Shown one piece after another: positions 1-7,316 of a stretch of 18,038 bases of DNA. The first letter of the stretch is position 1; the number at the start of each line of letters is the position of its first letter. This DNA comes from an uncultured Eubacterium sp. GTDB lineage: Bacteria; Bacillota; Clostridia; Lachnospirales; Lachnospiraceae. The stretch is from positions 1-18,038 of the forward strand of contig CAJOOU010000051.1 in assembly GCA_905236735.1 (NCBI GenBank), given 5' to 3'. The notes below the pieces were generated by a model. It was not told the origin of the DNA and did no database searches. It saw nothing but the letters and a program-made list of their open reading frames with translations. The translations under genes were made by a program, and so were the position numbers.

Positions 1-5
1 AATTA

Positions 6-23
6 TTACAAAATTGTTACAAA
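6..23 (-). repeat. Two helically phased TTACAAA repeats downstream of the left-edge promoter
   Basis: TTACAAA occurs at 6-12 and again at 17-23, exactly 11 bases apart (about one helical turn). Both copies sit just inside the predicted transcribed region of the left-edge promoter. Phased repeats here could be an operator or simply AT-rich sequence. The regulator is unknown and the element may continue beyond the window. Confidence 0.35.
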
Positions 24-33
24 TATTTTTCTC

Positions 34-62
34 ATTATAACAATCCCTGTATTTTATGTCAA
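34..62 (-). promoter_or_regulatory. Perfect consensus sigma-A promoter, directed left out of the window
   Basis: Read on the minus strand, TTGACA (57-62) is followed by a 17-base spacer and TATAAT (34-39). That is 12 of 12 matches to the housekeeping consensus with the ideal spacing. Transcription would start near base 27 and leave the window to the left, so the gene it serves is not visible. It lies just after the CPBP protease gene, and no convincing terminator separates them. Only a 5-bp AT-rich hairpin is seen near 74-88. Confidence 0.85.
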
Positions 63-96
63 GTGATATCTGAAAACTTTCTGAAAAGTCGCTCCG

Positions 97-981
97 TTAA
101 GCAAAAACAATCATATATGCTACGCAGATAGCTACCGAAAGCACTAATGGAAATGTGATTCTTCGTCCGCTTTGAGCCTTTAAAAATTCCTTCATATGAG
201 CCATCCTGCCTGTGTGCTTACACAGCCATATAAACACTCCGACGGCTCCCATGGTACTGATTGCCGCCAGAAATGACCATACAGAAAGAGCCATAACAAT
301 TTCTCCTGAGTTAATTTCCACTTCCGACAGACTGATGCCCAGAGCAGAATAGGCGTAAACCATAAGTACATTCAGACCGTTTATGGTCATATGACACAGC
401 ATGCCGGGTATTATACTTCCGGTAGCCTCCGTAATCAGGGCAAAAACGAGTCCCAGGATAATAGCATAGGAAAACTGATTCAGATTAAGATGCAAAAGTC
501 CGAATAAAAGAGCGCTTATTATTGCTCCCAAAAGCATTCCGCCCTCTTTATATTCATTATAAAACATTCCCCTGAATATAATCTCCTCGACAATTCCCGG
601 CATTATTGCCATAATAAGTACATTAATTGCCATATTGGAGCCCATAACGGTATCCATAATCGCCGTTGCCTGATTACTTACGACGAGCTGTGACGCAAGA
701 TTGGCAACAGTAACCAGAGGATAGCAGAGCGCCGCAAAGAGAAATGCTATAAGCACCGATGAAAATCTTACCGGCTTTACAAGGTATTTTTTCGGCACAT
801 CCACATTGTACCTTAAACAGTATAGCGTCGGCACTAAAAGCAATAAAATATCCGACACTGCCGAAGCCTTGATATTGGTATCCACAAGCTGCGGCAGATA
901 ACTTCCTATAAAAAAGCTTCCTCCTATGTAAACAATAATCATAAGGAGGAAAACACGGTTCATTCTCTTATAATTTTCCAT
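97..981 (-). CDS. CPBP-family intramembrane metalloprotease (CAAX protease-like)
   Basis: A 294-residue multi-pass membrane protein with the three motifs of the CPBP (Abi/Rce1-like) glutamic intramembrane protease family. These are EExxxR at residues 132-137 (VEEIIFRG), FxxxH at 160-164 (FGLLH) and HxxxN at 197-201 (HMTIN). Hydrophobic segments occur throughout, starting at about residues 11-30. All predicted catalytic residues are present, so it is probably active. The substrate cannot be read from sequence: relatives process prenylated proteins in eukaryotes, or act in bacteriocin maturation, self-immunity and regulated proteolysis. It is the last gene of a four-gene cluster and begins one base after the ridA stop, so translation is probably coupled. 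Its own ribosome binding site is weak, and a start at residue 7 (base 963) is also possible. Confidence 0.85.
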   Translation of the reverse strand: MENYKRMNRVFLLMIIVYIGGSFFIGSYLPQLVDTNIKASAVSDILLLLVPTLYCLRYNVDVPKKYLVKPVRFSSVLIAFLFAALCYPLVTVANLASQLVVSNQATAIMDTVMGSNMAINVLIMAIMPGIVEEIIFRGMFYNEYKEGGMLLGAIISALLFGLLHLNLNQFSYAIILGLVFALITEATGSIIPGMLCHMTINGLNVLMVYAYSALGISLSEVEINSGEIVMALSVWSFLAAISTMGAVGVFIWLCKHTGRMAHMKEFLKAQSGRRITFPLVLSVAICVAYMIVFA

Positions 982-982
982 C

Positions 983-1357
983 TTATTTTTCCGCTATCGC
1001 TTCTATTTCTATCATTACATCCTTCGGCAGACGCGCCACTTCCACACATGAACGCGACGGATACGGCTCATTGAAATATTCTGCGTATACCTCGTTTATC
1101 GCTGCAAAATCGTTCATTTCTTTAATAAATACCGTAGTTTTTATGACTTTATCCATAGATGAGCCTGCTGCTTCAAGCAAATTTGACAGATTCTTAAACG
1201 CCTGCCTTGCCTGGCTGACTGAGCCCTCCGGAATCTCTCCCGTTTCCGGCACAACAGGAATTATTCCCGATGTAAATACCATGCTGCCTGCATCAATCGC
1301 CTGCGAATACGGTCCAATCGCAGCCGGTGCCTTTGTTGTTGATATAACCTTTTTCAT
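983..1357 (-). CDS. ridA: RidA family reactive imine deaminase
   Basis: A full-length 124-residue RidA/YjgF/TdcF protein. The family forms trimers in the cytoplasm and hydrolyses reactive enamines and imines, such as 2-aminoacrylate released by PLP-dependent dehydratases, to the keto acid and ammonia. Family features visible are GPYSQAI at residues 15-21, the substrate-binding arginine R102 in PSRSCVEVA, and the acidic pair in the C-terminal IEIEAIA segment (E117, E119). R102 and E119 are expected at the active site between subunits. It starts one base after the cvfB-like gene, with a GGAGCGG ribosome binding site inside the end of that gene. It also has one base between it and the downstream protease gene, so the three are surely co-transcribed. 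The family assignment is very secure. The physiological enamine source is not shown. Confidence 0.95.
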   Translation of the reverse strand: MKKVISTTKAPAAIGPYSQAIDAGSMVFTSGIIPVVPETGEIPEGSVSQARQAFKNLSNLLEAAGSSMDKVIKTTVFIKEMNDFAAINEVYAEYFNEPYPSRSCVEVARLPKDVMIEIEAIAEK

Positions 1358-1358
1358 A

Positions 1359-2198
1359 TTATTTTCCGCTCCTTTTAATGTTTTTATCTGTTATTATAAT
1401 TTTTCTGTCTTTATAGAGTCTGCCTACCGCCCTCTTAAATGCATTTTTGCTGAGTCCGGTTTCCTCCATGATAAGCTCCGGGTCGGCTTTGTCGTTAAAC
1501 GGAAGAACCCCGTCGTAAATATCAAGCAGCTCCATTATTTTTGCGCTGTCAATATCCATCTGTATATAGGCTTTTTCCCTGAGAGAAAGGTCGAGCTTGC
1601 CGTCTTCTTTTACTCCCGCCACCCTGCAGCTTACTACATCACCCGGCTTAAGCTGTCTGATGTTTTCGCTCGGAGGAATCATTGCGGAATACTTATCATC
1701 CACGGCAGCATATGCTCCGAATTTGGGACTTACCTCATATATTCTCGCATCAACCCTGTCATCTTTTTTGTATTTGTCCGTCACCGAAAGCGCGTGATAA
1801 ACCTTCATACTGGCAGCAAGTCTCTCTGATTTATCGACATATAAGGTTACCAGAATTTCATCCCCCTCATGTACCTTTGAAGTCTGCTCCTTAAACGGCA
1901 AAAACAGATCCTTTTCAAGCCCCCAGTTTAGAAACGCTCCTATCCTGCTGATTTTTACCACCTTTAATACGGCTATCTCTCCAAGTGTAAGCATAGGTGT
2001 ATTTGTTGTAGCTATGAGTCTGTCTTCCGAATCCCTGTATATAAATACTTCCACCTCGCTACCGGGCCCGCATCCGGCCGGCACCTGTTTTCTCGGCAAA
2101 AGCACCCTCTCATCATCATTTATTCCATCCGAGAGATATACTCCAAATTCCACCTTCTTACAAACTTTTAATTTTTGTTTCTTTCCTATTTCTATCAT
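1359..2198 (-). CDS. cvfB: CvfB/YitL-type S1-domain RNA-binding protein
   Basis: A 279-residue protein with the layout of the CvfB (B. subtilis YitL) family. An N-terminal OB-like region (about residues 1-65) is followed by S1-type beta-barrels around 70-140 (GEIAVLKVVKISRIGAFLNW) and 150-210 (DARIYEVSPKFGAYAAV). A winged-helix domain occupies about 225-275 (EETGLSKNAFKRAVGRLYKD). Family members bind RNA. In staphylococci the family is linked to virulence regulation, but the direct target here is unknown. The ATG immediately follows the thioesterase TAG stop with no spacer, which suggests translational coupling. Length and domain order match the family and nothing looks broken. Confidence is high for the family and low for any specific regulon. 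Confidence 0.9.
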   Translation of the reverse strand: MIEIGKKQKLKVCKKVEFGVYLSDGINDDERVLLPRKQVPAGCGPGSEVEVFIYRDSEDRLIATTNTPMLTLGEIAVLKVVKISRIGAFLNWGLEKDLFLPFKEQTSKVHEGDEILVTLYVDKSERLAASMKVYHALSVTDKYKKDDRVDARIYEVSPKFGAYAAVDDKYSAMIPPSENIRQLKPGDVVSCRVAGVKEDGKLDLSLREKAYIQMDIDSAKIMELLDIYDGVLPFNDKADPELIMEETGLSKNAFKRAVGRLYKDRKIIITDKNIKRSGK

Positions 2199-2906
2199 CT
2201 ACTTAAGTTCCATTTCTACTATTGCGCTTATCTCTTCATCACCGTTTTCAAGTACAACAAAGAGCCTGTCATCTGTTATCTTTGTCTTCGCCTCAAATGT
2301 CTGTCCGAGATAGGTCGCTTCTCTGTACTCCACCCTTACCGAAGAGACACTCTTTCCTTCCGGTACATACTCTGCGGCAATCTTTACATACTGTGAATTA
2401 TTAACATGTCCGTTTGTATCTATATCGGATTTCCTGACTCTGAAAGGCTGTCTTATCTCCAAATCATCCGGAGCCTTTACCTTTCTGCCTTTGTCTTCCA
2501 TGTCTATCCTGGGGCTTGTAATGTATTTTTCTTTAATTACAGGCTCTGCCCGAAGCGGTCTGAGGTTATCAAGGTCCATATACACCCAGAGCGAATCCGC
2601 ATACGCGCACATCCTGCCCCCTGCATCCTTTATACAAAAATTTCGGTATCCGAAACACCCTTTAAGTTCATGCGGCCATGTAAAAATCTCTATATCCTCT
2701 CCGCATTTTACATACCTGTCTACGCGAACATCCCAGTACACCAGTACCCAGCCCCTTTTATGAGACATGAGATAATCCATTCCTATGCCCAGGTAATCCG
2801 ACTGGAAACTCGAGCAGTCCTGGAAATAATCAAGAATGCTGCCGAGAGTTATATAACCTTTATCATCTACTTCACTATATCTTACCTTGCTTTTAAAACT
2901 GTACAT
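2199..2906 (-). CDS. Acyl-ACP thioesterase (double hotdog fold)
   Basis: A 235-residue protein of the acyl-ACP thioesterase family (FatA/FatB-like, common in clostridia). It hydrolyses acyl-ACP and so releases free fatty acids from type II fatty acid synthesis. The first hotdog repeat spans about residues 4-128 (VRYSEVDDKGYITLGSILDY). The second starts near 155 and carries the active-site motif DTNGHVNN at 163-170, where N165 and H167 correspond to the catalytic Asn/His. The ATG at 2906 is chosen because a GAGG ribosome binding site lies just upstream. The frame stays open to 3086, but that extension would translate the tRNA gene and its terminator in reverse of all sense. The gene begins about 20 bases after the tRNA terminator with no obvious promoter of its own. 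Chain-length specificity is not predictable by eye. Confidence 0.92.
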   Translation of the reverse strand: MYSFKSKVRYSEVDDKGYITLGSILDYFQDCSSFQSDYLGIGMDYLMSHKRGWVLVYWDVRVDRYVKCGEDIEIFTWPHELKGCFGYRNFCIKDAGGRMCAYADSLWVYMDLDNLRPLRAEPVIKEKYITSPRIDMEDKGRKVKAPDDLEIRQPFRVRKSDIDTNGHVNNSQYVKIAAEYVPEGKSVSSVRVEYREATYLGQTFEAKTKITDDRLFVVLENGDEEISAIVEMELK

Positions 2907-2926
2907 ATATACCTCACAACAATTTA

Positions 2927-2955
2927 TAAAAGAAAAAGCACCGCAATTGCGATGC
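2927..2955 (-). terminator. Intrinsic terminator of the tRNA-Gln gene
   Basis: On the minus strand an 18-base hairpin (2938-2955) has a 7-8 bp stem GCATCGC(A)/(T)GCGGTGC with one G-T pair and an AATT core. It is followed by TTTTTCTTTT (2928-2937). It sits 8 bases past the tRNA 3' end and ends about 21 bases before the thioesterase ATG. Confidence 0.8.
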
Positions 2956-2962
2956 TCCTTAG

Positions 2963-3034
2963 CTGGCCCACAAGGATTCGAACCTTGAAATGACGGAGTC
3001 AGAGTCCGTTGCCTTACCATTTGGCGATGGGCCA
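2963..3034 (-). tRNA. tRNA-Gln, anticodon CTG
   Basis: A 72-base cloverleaf read on the minus strand. The acceptor stem TGGCCCA/TGGGCCA is seven perfect pairs. The D arm is GCC/GGC with a GG-containing loop. The anticodon stem ACGGA/TCCGT encloses the 7-base loop CTCTGAC, giving anticodon CTG (codon CAG). The T arm CAAGG/CCTTG carries the loop TTCGAAT. The discriminator base is G, as expected for tRNA-Gln, and CCA is not encoded. In bacteria lacking GlnRS this tRNA is charged through Glu-tRNA-Gln and GatCAB. That is family knowledge and is not shown here. The gene has its own promoter and terminator. Confidence 0.96.
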
Positions 3035-3057
3035 TCGTTGTGTTATCAACGAATGCT

Positions 3058-3086
3058 ATTATATCGCATAGCTTGCCTAAATGCAA
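3058..3086 (-). promoter_or_regulatory. Sigma-A promoter of tRNA-Gln
   Basis: On the minus strand, TTGCAT (3081-3086), a 17-base spacer and a perfect TATAAT (3058-3063) precede the tRNA. The start point would be near 3051, giving a pre-tRNA leader of about 17 bases. That leader can fold into a small hairpin, CGTTG/CAACG (3036-3051). No nadE terminator is seen between 3087 and 3103, so nadE transcripts may also run into the tRNA. Confidence 0.85.
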
Positions 3087-3103
3087 GTATTAATTTTATA
3101 AAT

Positions 3104-5017
3104 TTATTTAAGTTCCTCTATTTCCTTCATCCAGATGCTTCTCGCTGCATCTGACGGCATACGAAGATCTCCCCTAGGAGATACAGCAACAGAGCCCACC
3201 TTGGGGCCATCCGGAAGGCATGACCTCTTGAACTGCTGGGCAAAAAATCTCTTTGTAAATATTTCCAGCCACTTTAATATGGTCTCATTATCATATACGC
3301 CCTTGAACGCATATTCTGCAAGACGGTAAATCTTCTTTGGAGAAAATCCGTTTCTGAGCATATTATATAAGAAGAAATCATGAAGCTCATAAGGACCCAC
3401 TATATCTTCCGTCTTCTGGGATATCTGCCCTTCATCCGGCGGAAGAAGCTCCGGACTTACCGGAGTATCCAGCACATCATAAAGTACCTTGGAGAGCTTA
3501 TCCATTCCGCATGTATCAGCAACATATCTGACAAGGTGTCTGACAAGGGTTTTGGGCACTCCGGCATTTACCCCATACATCGACATATGGTCTCCGTTAT
3601 ATGTAGCCCATCCCAAAGCAAGTTCAGACATATCCCCGGTGCCTATTACAAGACCTCCGGTTTTGTTTGCTATGTCCATAAGTATCTGTGTACGCTCCCT
3701 TGCCTGACAATTCTCATATGTCACATCATGAACACTCTCATCATGACCTATATCTTTAAAATGTCCCCTTACCGCATTTGAAATATTTATTTCCTCGAAA
3801 TGGGCTCCGAGCTCTTTTATCAGGTTGACCGCGTTGTCATATGTCCTGTCCGTGGTGCCGAATCCGGGCATGGTTACAGCTATGACATTTTCCCTTGGCA
3901 GTCCCATAAGGTCGAAAGCCTGCACCGTAACAAGCAGAGCAAGAGTAGAGTCAAGCCCACCCGATATTCCTACCACCGCGTGTTTTGCCCCTGTATGGTC
4001 CAGTCTTTTTTTCAGTCCCATGGACTGAATGAGGAATATCTCGCTGCAGCGCTTTATTCTCTCATCTTTTCCGGCCGGAACAAACGGCGCCGGGTCTACA
4101 TACCTTGTAAGATTCATCTTTCTTACCTTAAGATTAAACTCGGCAACATCATAGTCATCGGATACCACCTCAAAAGTGCTCATCCTGCGTCTCTCATTTT
4201 CAAGTCTTGCAATATCTATTTCCGTATAAATGCTTTCATTTACAAATCTCTTTGCCTCTTTTAAGACTGTACCGTTTTCAGCTATGATGCTGTGTCCCGA
4301 ATACACCACATCGGAGGTAGACTCTCCATAACCCGCGCTGCAATATATATAAGCCGAAAGCAATCTTGCCGACTGATTTTTGACAAGTTCTCTCCTATAT
4401 ACATCCTTTCCCGTAATCTCATCACTTGCCGAAAGGTTTACGATTACATTTGCTCCGCTTACGCCGTGGAGGTTACTCGGAGGATTGGGCGTCCACAAAT
4501 CCTCACATATTTCCGCAGCTATCTTTAAAGAAGGCATATCGGTACATGCAAAAAGAAGCTTCGTGCCCATAAGCACTTCGTCCTCAGCTCCGATATTTAC
4601 ATACCTTGTCTCAGAGTTTCCCTTTGCAAAATATCTCGCTTCATAAAACTCATTATAATTCGGTATATATGTTTTGGGCACGAGTCCTAAAATCTCTCCG
4701 CCGGATACCGCCGCAGCCACATTATAAAGCTTGCCCATATGCATTACGGGAAGTCCCAGAAAACATATCCCGTCCTTATCTTCCGTAAAGGCAGCAAATT
4801 TTAGTAATGCCTCCGAACATTTCCTTATAAGTATTTCCTGCAGAAAAAGGTCTCCGCAGGTATATCCGCTTATGCAAAGTTCGGGGAATACTATGATTTT
4901 TGCTCCCTCTGAGAGTGCCTCTTCATAAAGCCTTTTGCATTCATTTATATTATGCTCCGTATCTGCCACCCTTATATCCGGCACCATAGCCGCAACCTTT
5001 AAAAATCCGTCCTTCAT
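3104..5017 (-). CDS. nadE: Glutamine-hydrolysing NAD+ synthetase
   Basis: A 637-residue two-domain NAD+ synthetase that makes NAD+ from deamido-NAD+, ATP and glutamine in the cytoplasm. The N-terminal nitrilase-type glutaminase carries the expected E46-K115-C171 triad (in VFPELCISGY, LVPKTYIP and AAEICEDLW). The C-terminal synthetase domain has the ATP pyrophosphatase loop SGGLDST at 352-358. It also has the conserved VIGTGDMSELALGWATYNGD and EGQISQKTEDIVGPYELHDF segments. Both halves are complete, so it can use glutamine directly and channel ammonia. The ATG at 5017 is preferred over the GTG six bases upstream because AGAGG sits at proper distance only from the ATG. It is a single-gene unit, lying between the hslO terminator and the tRNA promoter. 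Confidence 0.97.
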   Translation of the reverse strand: MKDGFLKVAAMVPDIRVADTEHNINECKRLYEEALSEGAKIIVFPELCISGYTCGDLFLQEILIRKCSEALLKFAAFTEDKDGICFLGLPVMHMGKLYNVAAAVSGGEILGLVPKTYIPNYNEFYEARYFAKGNSETRYVNIGAEDEVLMGTKLLFACTDMPSLKIAAEICEDLWTPNPPSNLHGVSGANVIVNLSASDEITGKDVYRRELVKNQSARLLSAYIYCSAGYGESTSDVVYSGHSIIAENGTVLKEAKRFVNESIYTEIDIARLENERRRMSTFEVVSDDYDVAEFNLKVRKMNLTRYVDPAPFVPAGKDERIKRCSEIFLIQSMGLKKRLDHTGAKHAVVGISGGLDSTLALLVTVQAFDLMGLPRENVIAVTMPGFGTTDRTYDNAVNLIKELGAHFEEINISNAVRGHFKDIGHDESVHDVTYENCQARERTQILMDIANKTGGLVIGTGDMSELALGWATYNGDHMSMYGVNAGVPKTLVRHLVRYVADTCGMDKLSKVLYDVLDTPVSPELLPPDEGQISQKTEDIVGPYELHDFFLYNMLRNGFSPKKIYRLAEYAFKGVYDNETILKWLEIFTKRFFAQQFKRSCLPDGPKVGSVAVSPRGDLRMPSDAARSIWMKEIEELK

Positions 5018-5050
5018 ACACACCTCTGTAATTTTGTTATTCCGGTTTTT

Positions 5051-5079
5051 AATGTATCATTTTTCCCAAAATAAGTAAA
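5051..5079 (-). promoter_or_regulatory. Possible nadE promoter
   Basis: On the minus strand, TTTACT (5074-5079) and TACATT (5051-5056) are 17 bases apart, each matching 4 of 6 consensus bases. The -35 element would overlap the 3' arm of the hslO terminator. The match is modest. The placement, about 30 bases ahead of nadE and just after a terminator, is the main support. Confidence 0.4.
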
Positions 5080-5106
5080 GCGGCTACTTGCCTAGCCGCC
5101 TTTACT
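5074..5106 (-). terminator. Intrinsic terminator after hslO
   Basis: The hairpin stem AGTAAA-GCGGCTA / TAGCCGC-TTTACT is 13 bp with one bulged G and a short GGCAAG loop. On the minus strand it is followed by TATTTT. It closes the ugd-to-hslO gene cluster 34 bases after the hslO stop. Confidence 0.85.
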
Positions 5107-5140
5107 ATTCGTTTTATCAATCCTCTGTTTTGTAAAATCC

Positions 5141-6004
5141 CTACAGCATCTCCTTAAGTTCGTCTATGTCAAATACATAGTTTGTATTGCAGAAATGACA
5201 CTTTACTTCAATAGGCTTGTTATCTTCTATCATTTCCCGGATATCTGACTTTTGTATACTCGCTATCGCATCCCTTACTCTTTCTTTGGAACAGTTACAA
5301 GTAAACTGAGTCTGAATATTGTCTGTTATCTCAAGTCCAAGGTCTCCGAGTAAAAACTCCAAAAGCTTTTCGGGTGTATACCCCTCGTCCAAAAGCTTTG
5401 TAACAGAAGTTACCTGCGCCACCTTTTCCTCAAGAGCAGCTATCACACTTTCCTGTGCAAAGGGCATGAGCTGAACTATGAATCCGCCCGCATGACGCAC
5501 GGTATTATTCTTATTCATAAGGACACCAAGACCTACTGCTGAAGGTGTCTGCTCTGAAGTGACAAAATAATATGTAAGGTCATCCCCTATCTCACTTGTC
5601 TGAAGCATCACCTGGGAATTGTAAGGTTCTTTCAGTCCCATATCCTTTATTACGGTAAGAAATCCCGGTCCTATAACTCCTCCCACATCAAGCTTGCCTG
5701 CCTTTGAGGGTGGCATCATAGCCGCCGGATTATCTGCAAGTCCTTTTACATTGCCGTGTGAGTCCGCGGTTACAGTAAGTCCTCCCACAGGGCCGGCTCC
5801 CTTTACCTGAAGTGTCAGAAGGTCATTGTCTCCCTTCATCATAACTCCCATCATTCCGGCTCCGGTAAGAAGCCTTCCTAAAGCTGCACTTACCACCGGA
5901 CTGGTATTGTGTATACTTCTCGCTTTTTCCGTCAAATCTCTTGTATATGAAGCAAACGCCCTTACCTGACCGTCTGCTGCCGTTGCTCTTACTATATAAT
6001 CCAT
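5141..6004 (-). CDS. hslO: Hsp33 redox-regulated chaperone
   Basis: A 287-residue Hsp33. This cytoplasmic holdase chaperone is switched on when oxidation and unfolding release zinc from its C-terminal switch. The four zinc-binding cysteines are present with the family spacing: C236 and C238 (CNC) and C269 and C272 (CHFC). The N-terminal substrate-binding core runs from about residue 1 to 230, with typical segments such as GRLLTGAGMMGVMMKGD. The start is well defined: AAGGAGG lies a few bases before the ATG. It is the last gene of a cluster, nine bases after the methyltransferase, and a strong terminator follows. Length and motifs are canonical, so a working oxidative-stress chaperone is expected. 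Confidence 0.97.
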   Translation of the reverse strand: MDYIVRATAADGQVRAFASYTRDLTEKARSIHNTSPVVSAALGRLLTGAGMMGVMMKGDNDLLTLQVKGAGPVGGLTVTADSHGNVKGLADNPAAMMPPSKAGKLDVGGVIGPGFLTVIKDMGLKEPYNSQVMLQTSEIGDDLTYYFVTSEQTPSAVGLGVLMNKNNTVRHAGGFIVQLMPFAQESVIAALEEKVAQVTSVTKLLDEGYTPEKLLEFLLGDLGLEITDNIQTQFTCNCSKERVRDAIASIQKSDIREMIEDNKPIEVKCHFCNTNYVFDIDELKEML

Positions 6005-6013
6005 TCTGCCTCC

Positions 6014-6748
6014 TTATTTTACACATACAAAGGTATAATACTCGCTGTCCTTAGCTGCGGGCTCATTTGTATAATCATCATAAACTTCTATCTTTTCAAA
6101 CCCTGCCGCCTTTAAAGCGTCGGTCACCTCAAAAAGCTCATATGCCTTCTGGAAATGCGTTTCTTCAAACCTTTCATATCTGCCATCATCGCATTTTACA
6201 TAAAAGGTCAAATCTATCTGATTCTCATAGGTTTCTTCATCAAAAAAATTCTCCCATATAAAGGTGCCGTCCTCGCGGTTGTCATAGACATCATTATCGC
6301 TCATAACATATCTGAATTTATAAAGCGAGTTCATGTCAAAAATAAATATCCCACCATCAGAGAGATTGTCATATACTCCTGAAAATGTTTCCTTAAGATG
6401 TGCTATCTCCATAAGGTAGTTCATTCCGTTGCACACGCAGATTACTGCATTTACCTTTTCTCCAAGGTCAACTTTTCTCATATCCTGCCTTATATAGAGA
6501 ATATTTTCATGCGGTCTTAAAAGCGCCTCTGAGAGCATATCCTCCGATAAATCCGATGCTATCACCCTGTAACCCTCGTTTGCCAAAAGCCTCGACATCA
6601 TACCGGTTCCACAGGCGAGCTCCGCAATCACACCGTCATATATCTTATGCTCATAAAGCTTTTCTTTTATAAAATTTTTCCATTCTTCATACGGCACATG
6701 AGCCATATATTTCTCATATTCCGTCGCAAGTGATGTATATGCATTCAT
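6014..6748 (-). CDS. Class I SAM-dependent methyltransferase
   Basis: A 244-residue class I (Rossmann) methyltransferase. Motif I is ELACGTG at residues 43-49, followed by the acidic residue D66 in VIASDLSEDML that would bind the SAM ribose. A later DGGIFIFDMNS segment fits motif IV/V. It resembles the small unassigned methyltransferases of Firmicutes such as YqeM. The substrate (small molecule, tRNA or protein) cannot be told from sequence. The first ATG has no good ribosome binding site: the region just upstream is taken by a palindromic repeat. A possible original site, AGAAAGGA, is now about 40 bases away beside the exporter stop codon. A start at residue 15 (MAHVPYEEW) is less likely because the N-terminal helix looks normal. 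It is followed nine bases later by hslO. Confidence 0.88.
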   Translation of the reverse strand: MNAYTSLATEYEKYMAHVPYEEWKNFIKEKLYEHKIYDGVIAELACGTGMMSRLLANEGYRVIASDLSEDMLSEALLRPHENILYIRQDMRKVDLGEKVNAVICVCNGMNYLMEIAHLKETFSGVYDNLSDGGIFIFDMNSLYKFRYVMSDNDVYDNREDGTFIWENFFDEETYENQIDLTFYVKCDDGRYERFEETHFQKAYELFEVTDALKAAGFEKIEVYDDYTNEPAAKDSEYYTFVCVK

Positions 6749-6756
6749 ATATGTAA

Positions 6757-6784
6757 CAGAATTCTTCGCTTCGCGCAGAATGAC
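6757..6784 (-). repeat. Short palindromic intergenic repeat-like element
   Basis: The core 6761-6781 folds into ATTCT/AGAAT plus CGC/GCG around a GAA loop with one G-A mismatch, flanked by a direct CAGAAT repeat at 6757-6762 and 6776-6781. The form, a small GC-rich stem in an AT-rich 45-base gap, resembles dispersed intergenic palindromes found in many bacterial genomes. It lies between the exporter stop and the methyltransferase start. Confidence 0.5.
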
Positions 6785-6793
6785 TCATCCTTT

Positions 6794-7294
6794 CTACCCT
6801 AATAATATTCCCAAAAGTCCATATGACACAAACGACATAATCACGGTTGCCATAGCTATGCCGCAAAGTTCGGCTATAACCGATTTTTTGAAATCAATTT
6901 CCAGCAAAGCCGCTATCAAAGAGCCGGTCCACGCTCCCGTACCAGGAAGCGGCACTCCCACAAAAAGCATGAGTCCCAAAAACTCAAAGCTTTCTATTTT
7001 ATCACTCCTTTGAGCCGCCTTATCCTCAAGCCAATTGCCCAAAAATGCCAGATGTCTGGTTTTCTTTGTCCATCCGATAAACTTTTTTATCAAAAGCAAT
7101 ATAAAGGGAATCGGAATAATATTCCCTAAAATACAAATAGGGATGGCTCTAAGAAGCGGCAGCTCCAAAAGTTTTGCCGCAAGAAGCCCTCCCCTAAGTT
7201 CTAAAACAGGAAGCATGGATATTATAAATCCCACTCCCTCTTTTGAAATATAACTGCCCAGGTTCTCCGCGAACCATGCCACAAGACTATCCAT
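6794..7294 (-). CDS. Putative small multidrug export protein (COG2426 type)
   Basis: A 166-residue membrane protein of the 'small multi-drug export' family (Sm_multidrug_ex). Hydrophobic segments lie at about residues 20-70, 105-130 and 140-166. Family signatures seen are LELRGGLLAA in the first half and GVPLPGTGAWTGSLIAALL in the second. The name comes from early annotation, and real transport activity is poorly established, so treat the function as unknown membrane transport. The start is supported by TAGGAGA a few bases before the ATG. It is 22 bases after hisC and probably co-transcribed with it. The short palindromic repeat follows it. Confidence 0.8.
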   Translation of the reverse strand: MDSLVAWFAENLGSYISKEGVGFIISMLPVLELRGGLLAAKLLELPLLRAIPICILGNIIPIPFILLLIKKFIGWTKKTRHLAFLGNWLEDKAAQRSDKIESFEFLGLMLFVGVPLPGTGAWTGSLIAALLEIDFKKSVIAELCGIAMATVIMSFVSYGLLGILLG

Positions 7295-7316
7295 TTTTTC
7301 TCCTACACTACCGCTT

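Noticed and set aside
64..96. Terminator after the CPBP protease gene
   Set aside because: There is only a 5-bp AT-rich stem (ACTTT/AAAGT) with three following T residues, and the direct TTTTCAGA repeats are too weak to call.
1071..1829. Long plus-strand open frame of 252 codons
   Set aside because: It is antisense to ridA and the cvfB-like gene, both of which are conserved proteins. It has no recognisable domains and low-complexity hydrophobic composition typical of reverse-frame reading.
2907..3086. Upstream extension of the thioesterase reading frame by 60 codons
   Set aside because: It runs through the tRNA-Gln gene and its terminator. The ATG at 2906 has a good ribosome binding site and begins exactly where family members do.
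2963..5017. Functional link between tRNA-Gln and the glutamine-using nadE next to it
   Set aside because: Adjacency alone is weak evidence. The tRNA has its own strong promoter and terminator, and no T-box or other glutamine sensor is seen.
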